NCBI RefSeq assembly: GCF_030167925.1
Contig: NZ_JASKUT010000001.1
Coordinates: 992,001 to 1,056,000, forward strand
Reading direction: 5' to 3'
Length of the DNA stretch: 64,000 nucleotides
DNA from: Paenibacillus silviterrae
GTDB lineage: Bacteria; Bacillota; Bacilli; Paenibacillales; NBRC-103111
Positions 51,837 to 60,560 of the stretch are shown piece after piece. The first letter of the stretch is position 1. Every line of letters begins with the position of its first letter. Made by a program: the position numbers and the translations under genes. The notes beneath the pieces are model-generated. The model searched no databases, was not told where the DNA came from, and worked only from the letters and a program-made list of their open reading frames with translations.

Positions 51837-53830
51837 ATTACGCGCACTTATTGTCCAGACTTCCGGATGAAGTCCGCTGCCGTATGGAGCGCGAAACGAT
51901 CTATGCCCCTTGGCTGCAGCGCGGCGGCGATCTGGAAGCATTATTGACCGATTCGGCCGTGATGGAAACGGTGTGGAATCGATTGTTTCCCGCTGAGAAG
52001 GGAGTGCTGCAGCTGATCGTCAAGCATTTCGGCTGTGAGCCGTTCGAAGCGATCGGTCTGGAACGGGCGGCGGCAGGTTTGCTCGCGGGGGCGGAAGCGA
52101 AGGCAGGTCTCACCAGCCTTTTGCAAAAGGGGATTGTCTTCGCCTTTCGCAAAAGCTGGGGCGAGCATGTGTATGTGATGCCGGACGACGGGCTGCGCCT
52201 TTGGCAGCAATTGCTGTTCCCGCCTCTGGAGGAGCAGCCTACGGACGATCCCGGCATCCAAGTTACCCTTTCCGCAGGCACGAGCTTAGCTCAGGAGCTG
52301 TTCTATTTACTCGTACAGTCGGCGCAGCAAGGCCTTAAGCTGACTAAAGGAGGAACGCTGCACAAGAAGCAGCTTCAGAAGCTGGCGGACATGCTTCGCT
52401 TGCAAGAAGCGTGGTTAGCCGGGGCTTCCTTGAAATATGTGTTCTCGGACATGTACCCGTTGCCGCTCGCCATCGGGCTGGATCTGCTCCTTCGACTCCA
52501 GCTGGCAGAGCAGAGACAAGACGAAATCGTACTTGACGAGGCCACGTGCAGCCGCTGGCTGCACTTATCGCTAGAGGAGCAGGACGCGATTCTTTATGCC
52601 TGCTGGAAATCGCTGACCCGCCCGTCGGAGGCAGCGCTGCAGCATGGTGTCATCTTAATGGAGCGACAGCCGGCCCAAGCATGGATATCCTGGAAATCCA
52701 TGGAACAGTGGCTTACCGGCTGCGGTATTGCCCGTGAGCAGCTGCGGGAAACATGGGAGCGGTCCTGGGCGCTTCCATTAATTGCGTTCGGCTGGCTGGA
52801 GCAGGGAGTGGACGCAGCGGGAGAATGCTATTACCGATGGCTTCGCAATCCTGCCGGGAAGAGCGATACACCGGCGGAGGAGGAAGGGCCGGTGCTGATC
52901 GTCCAGCCGGATTTTGACCTGCTTGTTCCCCCGGATGTGCCGCAATCCGTCGTTTGGGAGCTGTGCAGCTTTGCCGACAGCGTTGTGCGTGATCAGCTCA
53001 GCGTATTTAAGCTGAGCAAGGAAAGCTTGCGCCGCGGTCTTGAATGCGGCCGAACGTGCGACGAAATGATCGACTTCCTTGAGCGGCACGCCATGTACGG
53101 AGTGCCCGAGAATGTACGTCTGACGTTAATCCAATGGACGAAGCCCTACGGTAAGGTGCGCTACGAGCAGGTCATTCTGCTTCGCTGTGCCGATCCGGAG
53201 ACAGCGGAATCGCTGCAGCGCTTAACTTCGGTATCCGGCAAGCTGGAAGAGCGGATCGGGGAGAAGGATTTTCTCATTCGGCCGGAATCTGTTCGAGCTT
53301 TGACGGAGGCGCTGGAGAAGGCCGGATGGATGCCCGGCAAGGTATCGGGCTTGCCGGGGACCGAGCCTGAGGGACGTCAGTATCCGCGGTTAGCTGCGGT
53401 AGACAACAAAGGGAAGCTGGCTCTTCCATGGATTGCGGGGGACAAAGGCTTGATTTACTCTCGGCACTCCACCCAGTATTTCGAGATGGAGCGTCGCTTG
53501 CCCGAGCTGTACGAGCTGTATCCCGATTTGAACAGCATTCCTCCGATGTGGCTGAAGGATTACAGAAGCTATCACCCGTCTACACGGAAGGAAATGGTGG
53601 AAAAGGCCATCGAGTGGAAGACGATGCTTCAGCTGCGCAGGAATGGGACCGATTACCGGGTAGCGCCCCGCAAGCTTCAGGAAACTAGGGGAACGTGGTG
53701 CATGACGGGGCGTGAGCGGCCGGTCGGCCAACAGCAGGCTGAGGAGGTTCTCTTGGAGGAAGTACAGTGGCTTGCGGAGGAATGGCAGGAAATGAAGCTG
53801 ATTTTACCTGGGATCAATGATAAATTTTGA
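51833..53830 (+). CDS. Helicase-associated protein (Helicase_C_3 type), XPB partner
   Basis: A 665-aa protein translationally coupled to the XPB gene (ATGA overlap). It has no helicase motifs. Residues about 353-452 (VLIVQPDFDLLV; FLERHAMYGVP; KPYGKVRYEQV) match the N-terminal domain of the upstream XPB, the Helicase_C_3 region. The rest is helical with winged-helix-like segments. Mycobacteria carry a comparable neighbour of XPB (Rv0862c beside Rv0861c), so the pairing is conserved across phyla. It is likely a structural or DNA-binding partner; function unproven. Confidence 0.85.
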   Translation: MNYAHLLSRLPDEVRCRMERETIYAPWLQRGGDLEALLTDSAVMETVWNRLFPAEKGVLQLIVKHFGCEPFEAIGLERAAAGLLAGAEAKAGLTSLLQKGIVFAFRKSWGEHVYVMPDDGLRLWQQLLFPPLEEQPTDDPGIQVTLSAGTSLAQELFYLLVQSAQQGLKLTKGGTLHKKQLQKLADMLRLQEAWLAGASLKYVFSDMYPLPLAIGLDLLLRLQLAEQRQDEIVLDEATCSRWLHLSLEEQDAILYACWKSLTRPSEAALQHGVILMERQPAQAWISWKSMEQWLTGCGIAREQLRETWERSWALPLIAFGWLEQGVDAAGECYYRWLRNPAGKSDTPAEEEGPVLIVQPDFDLLVPPDVPQSVVWELCSFADSVVRDQLSVFKLSKESLRRGLECGRTCDEMIDFLERHAMYGVPENVRLTLIQWTKPYGKVRYEQVILLRCADPETAESLQRLTSVSGKLEERIGEKDFLIRPESVRALTEALEKAGWMPGKVSGLPGTEPEGRQYPRLAAVDNKGKLALPWIAGDKGLIYSRHSTQYFEMERRLPELYELYPDLNSIPPMWLKDYRSYHPSTRKEMVEKAIEWKTMLQLRRNGTDYRVAPRKLQETRGTWCMTGRERPVGQQQAEEVLLEEVQWLAEEWQEMKLILPGINDKF

Positions 53831-53902
53831 TCAAGCATGAGGTGGCATATATGTGATATGATATACTTGTCTGACTAGATTGATAGAAGGCAGGTGCCGC
53901 AT

Positions 53903-54358
53903 TTGGCCATGATGGAAGCAACTACGCAAACGCTGGATATGTCGACGATTCTTTTGTCGGCCTACGAGCTTGCAGATATGATTAAATATTCCGCGGATAC
54001 GTCGGATTACTTATATTGGAAGGAACGCAAGGAGAAGGATCCGGAGGTACAGCGGCTGACGATTGAGTTTAATAAGAAGCGCCAGCTGTTTGAGGAATGC
54101 GAACGCTTCGGACACTTTCACCCGAACTACCATGAGGCGTTGGATCAAGTGAGATCCATTGAAGCGCAGCTGGAACAGGTGGAGGCTTACCGTAATTTCA
54201 AAGCCGCGGAAGTGCGACTTGACAGTCTCCTGTACGAGGTATCGGAAACGATCGCCCGCTCCGTATCGGACACCATCAAGGTGCCAAGCAACGATCCGCT
54301 GCACGCATCCGGAGGAGGCTGCTCCACAGGCGGATCATGCAGCGGAAAGTGCGGATAA
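53903..54358 (+). CDS. ricF: YlbF/RicF family regulator, Cys-rich C-terminus
   Basis: A 151-aa helical protein of the YlbF/YmcA family; the C-terminal GGGCSTGGSCSGKCG matches the cysteine-rich end of RicF, which with RicA and RicT forms an Fe-S-containing complex that affects RNase Y, biofilm formation, competence and sporulation. I chose TTG 53903, eight nt after a GCAGGTG site; ATG 53909 and 53912 are alternatives. It lies 72 nt after the helicase partner, with a TATACT sequence in between that could be its own promoter. It is convergent with the asparaginase gene, 4 nt apart. Confidence 0.9.
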   Translation: MAMMEATTQTLDMSTILLSAYELADMIKYSADTSDYLYWKERKEKDPEVQRLTIEFNKKRQLFEECERFGHFHPNYHEALDQVRSIEAQLEQVEAYRNFKAAEVRLDSLLYEVSETIARSVSDTIKVPSNDPLHASGGGCSTGGSCSGKCG

Positions 54359-54362
54359 TCTT

Positions 54363-55388
54363 TTACTCCTTGGGCGTATGGAGCCGGAAAACCGGTTCTA
54401 TGCGCCCAACCTCTTCTCCACGGTGGTTGCGCACAGCCGGACGATGGAATTCGGCTAGCTCCGAGAGCTCTTCGCCGGTAAGCAGGCCCAGCTGGGCAAG
54501 CGCCTCTGTAATGGCGGGATAGAGTGCGCGAGGATGACCGTCCTCGATTTTTACGGCAATTCCCAAGCCGCGCTCAGGGACTGTGGCGGCGTAGACCGCC
54601 TCCGCCCCCATCTTTCCGATAATCCGGCCGTGAGTTGCCTTGGCCAGCAATGTGTCGTACCGCTCGCTGCCTGCTACATAGAATGGCACTTTCTGCATAG
54701 CGGTCAGAAGCGTCCGGCAAGCCCCCGCACGTTCGGGTGAGAGGTGCCGCGGGTCGCCGAGACGGGCATAGGCATAAGCCAATGCGGATAGAGGCATGGC
54801 AAATACGGGAACACCGCAGCCATCCGTCCCGATCCGAATGTCCTGCACAGCCATTCCGCTCATTTCGGATACGGTTTGCAGCATCTTTTGCTGGACAGGA
54901 TGATCAAGTGATGTATACTGTTGTATAGAAGCGCCTATTGCCGTGGAGAGAGCGAGCATACCGGCGTGCTTGCCGGAGCAGTTATTGTGCAGCGGCGTCG
55001 GCTCACTGCCTTGCCTTTTCAATGCATCGGCAGCCGGCTTGTAGAAAGGCTCGTGGATGCCGCATTGTAGAGCGCTTACATCGAGAGAGAGCTGCTGAAG
55101 TATGGATAACGCCGCGGCGGTATGCTCATCTTCCCCGTTATGGGAAGCGCATAACAGCGCGGTTTGTTCTGCACTCAGTCCGAGCCGATGCCAAGCATTG
55201 GATTCAGCCAATGGGATGGCTTGCAGGGGCTTCGCCGTGGAGCGGATGAACCCGTAATAGTCAGGATTGCCTGTAAAGGCCTGAAGCTCCCCGTGGATAT
55301 CGACAACGGCAATGTGACCTCTGTGCATACTTTCCGTCAGCGGGCCCCGGGTGACGGTAACAACAATATCGGATTGCAGCTCTTGCAT
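54363..55388 (-). CDS. Asparaginase (type II family PF06089)
   Basis: A 341-aa protein of the asparaginase family distinct from AnsA/AnsB. Diagnostic segments are TRGPLTESMHRGH, RSTAKPLQAIP, CASHNGEDEHTAA, LHNNCSGKHAGML and GTDGCGVPVFAMPLS. These enzymes hydrolyse asparagine to aspartate and ammonia; some members have not been tested. The start at 55388 follows AGGAGAGG; 68 open codons upstream lack coding character and overlap the ylbG region. It separates ricF from ylbG, which are neighbours in B. subtilis. Confidence 0.92.
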   Translation of the reverse strand: MQELQSDIVVTVTRGPLTESMHRGHIAVVDIHGELQAFTGNPDYYGFIRSTAKPLQAIPLAESNAWHRLGLSAEQTALLCASHNGEDEHTAAALSILQQLSLDVSALQCGIHEPFYKPAADALKRQGSEPTPLHNNCSGKHAGMLALSTAIGASIQQYTSLDHPVQQKMLQTVSEMSGMAVQDIRIGTDGCGVPVFAMPLSALAYAYARLGDPRHLSPERAGACRTLLTAMQKVPFYVAGSERYDTLLAKATHGRIIGKMGAEAVYAATVPERGLGIAVKIEDGHPRALYPAITEALAQLGLLTGEELSELAEFHRPAVRNHRGEEVGRIEPVFRLHTPKE

Positions 55389-55437
55389 ATAGAATCGATC
55401 CTCTCCTAGGGGGTTACGAAAGAAGGTGTCATGCTTT

Positions 55438-55704
55438 ATGTTTACGGAACGAAGCGGGATTATCGTATGGGTTAGCGATGTGAAGGCCGCGGCCAAGCAG
55501 CTTGAAAAATACGGGAACGTACACTTTATTTCCAAGCGAATGCAGTATGCAGCCATGTATGTCCACGCAAGCCGCCTGGAGGAGACCTTCAAGCAGCTGC
55601 AGAAGCTTCCTTTTGTGAAGAAGGTGGAGCGCTCCTACCGCAATGAAATCAAAACCGAGTATAACAGTAATATGCCAGATAAAACAAGATTCTACACATT
55701 GTGA
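55438..55704 (+). CDS. ylbG: YlbG family protein (DUF2129)
   Basis: An 88-aa cytosolic protein of the DUF2129/YlbG family, recognised from GIIVWVSDVKAAAKQLEKYGNVHFISKRMQYAAMYV (IIVWVSD, YGNVHFISKRMQYA) and LPFVKKVERSYR. No function is known. The ATG at 55438 is 11 nt after AGAAGGTG; a GTG four codons earlier is possible. ylbG sits next to ylbF (ricF) in B. subtilis and close to it here. A terminator follows. Confidence 0.9.
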   Translation: MFTERSGIIVWVSDVKAAAKQLEKYGNVHFISKRMQYAAMYVHASRLEETFKQLQKLPFVKKVERSYRNEIKTEYNSNMPDKTRFYTL

Positions 55705-55751
55705 ATCTAGCATGAGCCGGAGAGGCTCAATAACTAGGATATGCTTGATAA

Positions 55752-55782
55752 GAGGCTTCCGTTCGCGGAGGCTTTTTTTTGC
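55752..55782 (+). terminator. ylbG terminator
   Basis: A short hairpin (GAGGCTTCCG-ttcg-CGGAGGCTT, one G-U pair) is followed by eight T. Confidence 0.75.
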
Positions 55783-55911
55783 TTTCTTCCCCGGTTTTGC
55801 ATTATAAAGTTTTTTTAAGTTGATTCTTCCTGCATAAACAGTAAAATGAGAATGAAGATGTGGTTGTATATAGGCAACAAGAATCATTTTTCTGGTCATA
55901 AAGGGGTAATC

Positions 55912-56352
55912 ATGGTGAACGATAAGGTGATCGGTTGCACGAATGACAGCGAATCGGAAGACCTGATTTTTGGCGGCAAGAAGATCATCGAATTAGTTAT
56001 TACCCATCATGCCCGGATTCGCTGGTGCGACCGGATTGAGAAGAATGAGGCATCCCGGCCGGATATTGCAGGCTTTGTATGGGACAAGCTGAAATCGGGA
56101 GCCGTTCGTTCCTACTATCGCAATGAAGAGGACGTCTACCTGATCGATGAGGATTTGGTTATGGTGGCCGAGTTCACTGCGGTGGAAGGGGCAGCTGTGC
56201 ATAACGGGAAGCCTACCTACCGGATGATCGTCGTGACGTTTCTTGGCCGCATGTCGGAGACGATGGAGCTTCGGGATTTGCGTTCTTATTATTCATGGCT
56301 TCGGCACTCCCGCCGCATGACCCTTCTGAAGAATGGACGCAAACGAAAATAA
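55912..56352 (+). CDS. Conserved hypothetical protein, 146 aa
   Basis: I do not recognise a family. The 146-aa product is soluble and basic at the C-terminus (HSRRMTLLKNGRKRK). It contains ITHHARIRWCDRIEKNE, a His/Arg/Cys-rich helix that is the most distinctive element, and a strand-rich centre (AVRSYYRNEEDVYLID; PTYRMIVVTFLGR) resembling a small RNA- or protein-binding fold. The ATG at 55912 has AAAGGGG close upstream; the frame is open further upstream without a better site. It is monocistronic with a clear terminator, so it is likely expressed. Confidence 0.75.
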   Translation: MVNDKVIGCTNDSESEDLIFGGKKIIELVITHHARIRWCDRIEKNEASRPDIAGFVWDKLKSGAVRSYYRNEEDVYLIDEDLVMVAEFTAVEGAAVHNGKPTYRMIVVTFLGRMSETMELRDLRSYYSWLRHSRRMTLLKNGRKRK

Positions 56353-56368
56353 AAGGGGAAATACGTGC

Positions 56369-56408
56369 GAAAAAGCTTGCTGACCCCGGCAAGCTTTTCT
56401 TTTTTTTG
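56369..56408 (+). terminator. Terminator after the 55912 gene
   Basis: AAAAGCTTGC and GCAAGCTTTT enclose about 8 nt, followed by CTTTTTTTT. Confidence 0.88.
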
Positions 56409-56456
56409 ATATACTTAGGAGTGACCCGCAAAAGTTAGACGGACGGAGGCCGCTTC

Positions 56457-57368
56457 ATGGCGCTAAATTTTCATCAACTTCATATTTTTTATACGGTAGC
56501 GGAAAAAGGGAGCTTTTCTCATGCCGCACAGGCGCTCCATATGACCCAGCCTGCGGTTACGATGCAGGTGCAGTCGCTGGAGGAATATTTCGGGACGAAG
56601 CTGTTCCTGCGCTCGACGAAGAAGATCGAGCTTACGGAGGCCGGACGTACGCTGCTGCCTTATGCCAAGCGCAGCATTGACCTGATGAAGGAAACGGACG
56701 TCAGCATGTCGAAGTTCACGCATATGCTGGAAGGACGACTTCATTTGGGCGCCAGCTTGACGGTAGGCGAATATATTTTACCCCGGTTGCTCGGGCCGTT
56801 TAGTCAGGAATATCCGAATATTTCGGTTAGCATGAAGGTGATCAATACGAAGCAGATTTTGGAGGAGATGCTGAATCATCAGCTCACCTTCGGACTGGTG
56901 GAGGCCGAAGTGCATCATCCCGATGTCCATACGGAAGCGCTGCTGAGCGATGAGCTGAAGCTGATCGTTCCGGCCGGGCACCCGCTGGCCGAGTGGGAGG
57001 AAGTGCCGGTTGAAGAAATGCTCAAATATCCATTCGTCCTGCGGGAGCAAGGCTCAGGCACGCGCCGGGTGATGGAGGAGGAGCTGTCTCGGGTCGGCTG
57101 CGACGCCGGAGCGTTGAAGATCGTGATGGAGCTGGGGAGCACAGGGGCTGTGAAATCGGCGGTGGAAGCGGGACTTGGCATCTCGATCCTGTCCCAGTCT
57201 TCGGTGAAGCATGAATCGGCTTTAGGGGTATTGCAGGTGAAGCAGCTGGAGCATGTGCGTTTTAAACGAAGCTTTCACGCCATCTATTTGAATTCGACGA
57301 TATTGCCAATTTCCGCCATAACCTTCATGACCTTTTTGAGGGAAAGGGATTTGAGTCAATGGCTGTAA
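56457..57368 (+). CDS. LysR-family transcriptional regulator
   Basis: A 303-aa LysR regulator. The winged helix-turn-helix is MALNFHQLHIFYTVAEKGSF followed by HAAQALHMTQPAVTMQVQSLEE; the effector-binding domain begins about residue 90 (LHLGASLTVGEYILPRLLG) and ends ISAITFMTFLRE. Its features resemble the CysL/YwfK and YeiE-like cluster, whose members act in sulfur or other anion metabolism, but the inducer is uncertain. The gene lies upstream of and co-directional with the PHP gene, 79 nt away, so no divergent target is apparent. Confidence 0.9.
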   Translation: MALNFHQLHIFYTVAEKGSFSHAAQALHMTQPAVTMQVQSLEEYFGTKLFLRSTKKIELTEAGRTLLPYAKRSIDLMKETDVSMSKFTHMLEGRLHLGASLTVGEYILPRLLGPFSQEYPNISVSMKVINTKQILEEMLNHQLTFGLVEAEVHHPDVHTEALLSDELKLIVPAGHPLAEWEEVPVEEMLKYPFVLREQGSGTRRVMEEELSRVGCDAGALKIVMELGSTGAVKSAVEAGLGISILSQSSVKHESALGVLQVKQLEHVRFKRSFHAIYLNSTILPISAITFMTFLRERDLSQWL

Positions 57369-57447
57369 TTTTTACTTAACCTGCAGGAAGTGTTCATCCT
57401 GCGTTAATATAAGCCGTTTATATTTAAGGAAAGGTTGTGCTGAGGAA

Positions 57448-58296
57448 GTGTCGAGAGCAGACCTGCATACGCATACTACCGCATCAGACGGTACGGGGAC
57501 ACCCGAGGAGAATGTCAGATTAGCCGCCGAGGCCGGGCTGAAGGCTGTGGCCATCACCGATCACGATACCGTCGGCGGCATTGAGGAAGCGCTGGAGGCC
57601 GGTCAGCGGTATGGCGTTCAGGTAGTGCCTGGAGTGGAGATCAGCACGGTACGTCATGGTAAGGACATTCACGTCCTTGGCTACTGGCTCCGGCATCAGG
57701 ACCCCCAGCTGCTTCAGCGGCTGGCTGAGCTGCGGGAAGTGCGGGAGCGCCGCAATGACATGATCCTGCAAAGGCTGGCCGAGCTGGGAGTTTCTGTTAC
57801 GATGCAGGACGTGCTCGATTCGCTGAAGACCGTGAAAAAGCAGGATGAAACGATCGGGAGACCGCACATTGCAGAAGCCCTTGTCCGGAAAGGCTATGTC
57901 AGCTCCATGCAGGAAGCGTTTGACCGGTATTTGGCTAGCGGTGCGGCGGCTTATGTGAATCCGCCCCGGATCGATCCCGCTACGGGAATAGCTTGGATAC
58001 TGGAGGCGGGAGGCGTGCCGGTACTTGCGCATCCGGGCTTGTACGGGCAGGATGAGCTGATCGGAGAGCTTGCGGCCGTAGGACTTGTCGGTGTGGAGGC
58101 TTTCCATTCCGATCATTCTTCGGAACAGGAGCGGCATTATGAGCAGCTTGCCGCCCGTCACGGCCTGCTCGTCACTGCGGGCTCGGACTATCACGGGAGC
58201 CGAAACGGTGTGGTTTTCCATGCTCCGATCGGGGCGAGAACGGTCGATGTACGGGTCGTGCAGCAATTATATGAGCGCAGGGGAGTACAGGAATGA
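57448..58296 (+). CDS. PHP-domain phosphoesterase (RNase AM/TrpH-like)
   Basis: A 282-aa metal-dependent phosphoesterase. The PHP metal ligands are visible in ADLHTHTTASDGTGTP, AITDHDTVGG, PGVEIST, HVLGY, GRPHIAEAL, LAHPGLY and TAGSDYHG. Close relatives (YciV/TrpH) act as 3',5'-nucleoside bisphosphate phosphatases and 5'-3' exoribonucleases. It starts at GTG 57448 after a GAGGAA site. It overlaps the gtaB start by 4 nt (ATGA), giving a PHP-gtaB-ugd operon. Confidence 0.9.
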   Translation: MSRADLHTHTTASDGTGTPEENVRLAAEAGLKAVAITDHDTVGGIEEALEAGQRYGVQVVPGVEISTVRHGKDIHVLGYWLRHQDPQLLQRLAELREVRERRNDMILQRLAELGVSVTMQDVLDSLKTVKKQDETIGRPHIAEALVRKGYVSSMQEAFDRYLASGAAAYVNPPRIDPATGIAWILEAGGVPVLAHPGLYGQDELIGELAAVGLVGVEAFHSDHSSEQERHYEQLAARHGLLVTAGSDYHGSRNGVVFHAPIGARTVDVRVVQQLYERRGVQE

Positions 58297-59171
58297 GAAT
58301 ACGTAAGGCGATTATTCCGGCCGCAGGTCTCGGAACTCGTTTCCTGCCGGCGACCAAGGCGCAGCCCAAGGAAATGCTTCCGATCGTCGACAAACCGGCG
58401 ATTCAGTATATCATCGAGGAGGCCATCGCCTCCGGCATCGAAGACATCATGATTGTCACCGGACGGAATAAGCGAGCTATCGAGGACCATTTTGACAAGT
58501 CGGTCGAGCTCGAGATGATGCTGGAGGAGAAGGGCCAGAAGGAGCTGCTGGACATCGTCCGCAGCGTCTCCAGTTTGGCTGACGTGCATTACATACGACA
58601 GAAGCAGCCGCTGGGTCTTGGACATGCGGTCCTGTGCGCACGGAAATTTATCGGGAATGAGCCGTTTGCCGTTCTGCTGGGGGACGATATTATTCAATCG
58701 GATCCGCCCTGCCTGCAGCAGATGATGGACCTCTACGACAAAACGCAAACCTCTGTCATTGCCGTACAGGAAATCGAGTGGGAAGACGTGGATAAATACG
58801 GGATCGTCTCTCCGTGCTTCCCGTCGGCCAACGGCTGCAGCTTCGTGGAGGATTTAGTAGAGAAGCCTGCAAGGGAAGAGGCTCCCTCGAACCTGGCGGT
58901 TATCGGAAGATACATCATTGAGCCTGACATCTTCGGCATTCTGGAGAGCTGCAAACCCGGCCGAGGCGGAGAAATTCAGTTAACCGACGCGCTGCGTATC
59001 CTGAACAGAGCCCGGAGAATGGCGATTTATTCGCTTCAGGGGAAACGTTACGACACAGGGGATAAGCTCGGTTACATGCAGGCAAGCATTGAATTCGCTT
59101 TACAGCGGCCCGGCCTTGGGGATGATCTCAAGAGCTATTTGCGGGAGCTTGTGGCAAGGATGGACTCATAA
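58293..59171 (+). CDS. gtaB: UTP-glucose-1-phosphate uridylyltransferase
   Basis: A 292-aa nucleotidyltransferase making UDP-glucose for teichoic acid, glycolipid and exopolysaccharide synthesis. The N-terminal PAAGLGTRFLPATKAQPKEMLPIVDKP (AAGLGTRFLPATK, PKEMLP) is diagnostic for GtaB/GalU. LLGDDII with SDPPC carries the metal aspartate, and EKP (VEKPAREEAPS) completes the sugar site. Its start lies within the PHP stop. ugd follows after 23 nt, so product and consumer of UDP-glucose are co-expressed. Confidence 0.95.
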   Translation: MRIRKAIIPAAGLGTRFLPATKAQPKEMLPIVDKPAIQYIIEEAIASGIEDIMIVTGRNKRAIEDHFDKSVELEMMLEEKGQKELLDIVRSVSSLADVHYIRQKQPLGLGHAVLCARKFIGNEPFAVLLGDDIIQSDPPCLQQMMDLYDKTQTSVIAVQEIEWEDVDKYGIVSPCFPSANGCSFVEDLVEKPAREEAPSNLAVIGRYIIEPDIFGILESCKPGRGGEIQLTDALRILNRARRMAIYSLQGKRYDTGDKLGYMQASIEFALQRPGLGDDLKSYLRELVARMDS

Positions 59172-59194
59172 ACATCAGTACGGTTGGAGGGGCC

Positions 59195-60505
59195 ATGCGG
59201 GAGACATTGGCAGTGATCGGTACCGGTTATGTAGGGTTAGTATCCGGCACCTGTTTTGCTGAGGTTGGGAATCAGGTCACATGCGTCGATATCGATGAGT
59301 ACAAAATTAAGCGATTACAACAAGCGGAGATCCCGATCTACGAGCCTGGATTAGAGGAACTGGTCCGGCGCAATCTGGGCGAGGGACGCCTTCGGTTCAC
59401 AACGGACCTTGAGGGGGCCGTAGAGCAGGCGGAGCTGATCTATATCGCGGTCGGCACGCCTTCCCTGCCTGACGGGGGGGTGGATATGGGGCAGGTGAAA
59501 GCAGCCGCCCTGCGCATCGCGCCGCTGCTCGGTCGATATAAACTCATCGTCATCAAAAGCACGGTTCCAGTCGGCACGGCGCGCATGCTGGAGTCGCTTC
59601 TAAGGCAGTATGCTCCGCAGCATGCGAGCTTTGAGGTCGTATCGAATCCTGAATTTTTGCGGGAGGGCTCGGCTGTCAGGGATACGTTCCATATGGACAG
59701 AGTTGTGATAGGCTCGGCAAGGAAAGAGGCGGCGGACCGAATCGCCAAGCTTCACGAGCCATTTGTAGCGCCGGTGCTGATCACCGACAGGGAAAGTGCA
59801 GAGCTGATCAAATATGCATCGAATGCTTTCCTGGCAGCCAAGATCTCCTTTATCAACGAAATGGCGAATCTGTGTGACAAGGTCGGGGCCAATGTGGAAT
59901 CCGTTGCGGAGGGGATGGGGATGGATCACCGGATCGGCCCGCATTTTCTCCAAGCCGGCATAGGCTACGGGGGTTCCTGCTTCCCGAAGGATACACAAGC
60001 CCAGCTTCGCATAGCTGAGAACGTCGATTACGATTTTAAAATATTGCGGTCGGTCATCGAGGTGAACCGGCTGCAGAGAGAGCTTTTCGCCAAAAGAATC
60101 ATCGAAGCTTTAGATACACCGGAAGGATGCACCTTAGCGGTGCTCGGTTTGTCTTTCAAACCGAATACCGATGATGTGAGGGATGCACCGGCTTTGGACA
60201 TTATACGGTTTCTAGTCGAGCGGGGAGTCCATGTGCATGCCTACGATCCCGTTGCTTTGGTTCCGGCAGCCTCTCGGCTCGGTCATCAGGGGATAAGCTA
60301 CTTTACAGACCCTTATGAGGCGGTGGAGGGAGCAGATGCGGCAGCCGTCTTGACAGAGTGGCAGCAAATAAAGCGGCTGGATCTTCAGCGGCTGCACATG
60401 CTCATGAATCGGCCTATCCTGCTGGACGGACGCAATTGCTTCTCTCCTGCAGCCATGGCACAGCTCGGCTTCGAATACATCTCGATCGGCCGTCCCTCCG
60501 TTTAG
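59195..60505 (+). CDS. ugd: UDP-glucose 6-dehydrogenase
   Basis: A 436-aa enzyme oxidising UDP-glucose to UDP-glucuronate with two NAD+. The Rossmann start is VIGTGYVGLVSGTCFAEVGN; EFLREGSAV, the lysine in ELIKYASNAFLA, and the catalytic cysteine in GYGGSCFPKDT are all present, as is the C-terminal LSFKPNTDDVRDAPA. The family includes TuaD and Ugd. With gtaB it supplies UDP-glucuronate for teichuronic acid or an exopolysaccharide. GGAGGGG precedes the ATG. Confidence 0.95.
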   Translation: MRETLAVIGTGYVGLVSGTCFAEVGNQVTCVDIDEYKIKRLQQAEIPIYEPGLEELVRRNLGEGRLRFTTDLEGAVEQAELIYIAVGTPSLPDGGVDMGQVKAAALRIAPLLGRYKLIVIKSTVPVGTARMLESLLRQYAPQHASFEVVSNPEFLREGSAVRDTFHMDRVVIGSARKEAADRIAKLHEPFVAPVLITDRESAELIKYASNAFLAAKISFINEMANLCDKVGANVESVAEGMGMDHRIGPHFLQAGIGYGGSCFPKDTQAQLRIAENVDYDFKILRSVIEVNRLQRELFAKRIIEALDTPEGCTLAVLGLSFKPNTDDVRDAPALDIIRFLVERGVHVHAYDPVALVPAASRLGHQGISYFTDPYEAVEGADAAAVLTEWQQIKRLDLQRLHMLMNRPILLDGRNCFSPAAMAQLGFEYISIGRPSV

Positions 60506-60509
60506 TAAG

Positions 60510-60560
60510 AAAGCCCGGAAGAGCTTCCCCTTTCAGGAAGCCCGTTCGGGCTTTATTTCA
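60510..60560 (+). terminator. ugd terminator
   Basis: AAAGCCCG pairs with CGGGCTTT, with a nested GCTTCC/GGAAGC stem, followed by ATTTCATTT. Confidence 0.75.

Noticed and set aside
55389..55592. Longer asparaginase start at 55592
   Set aside because: The 68-residue extension lies over ylbG and lacks similarity to the family; AGGAGAGG precedes the inner ATG.
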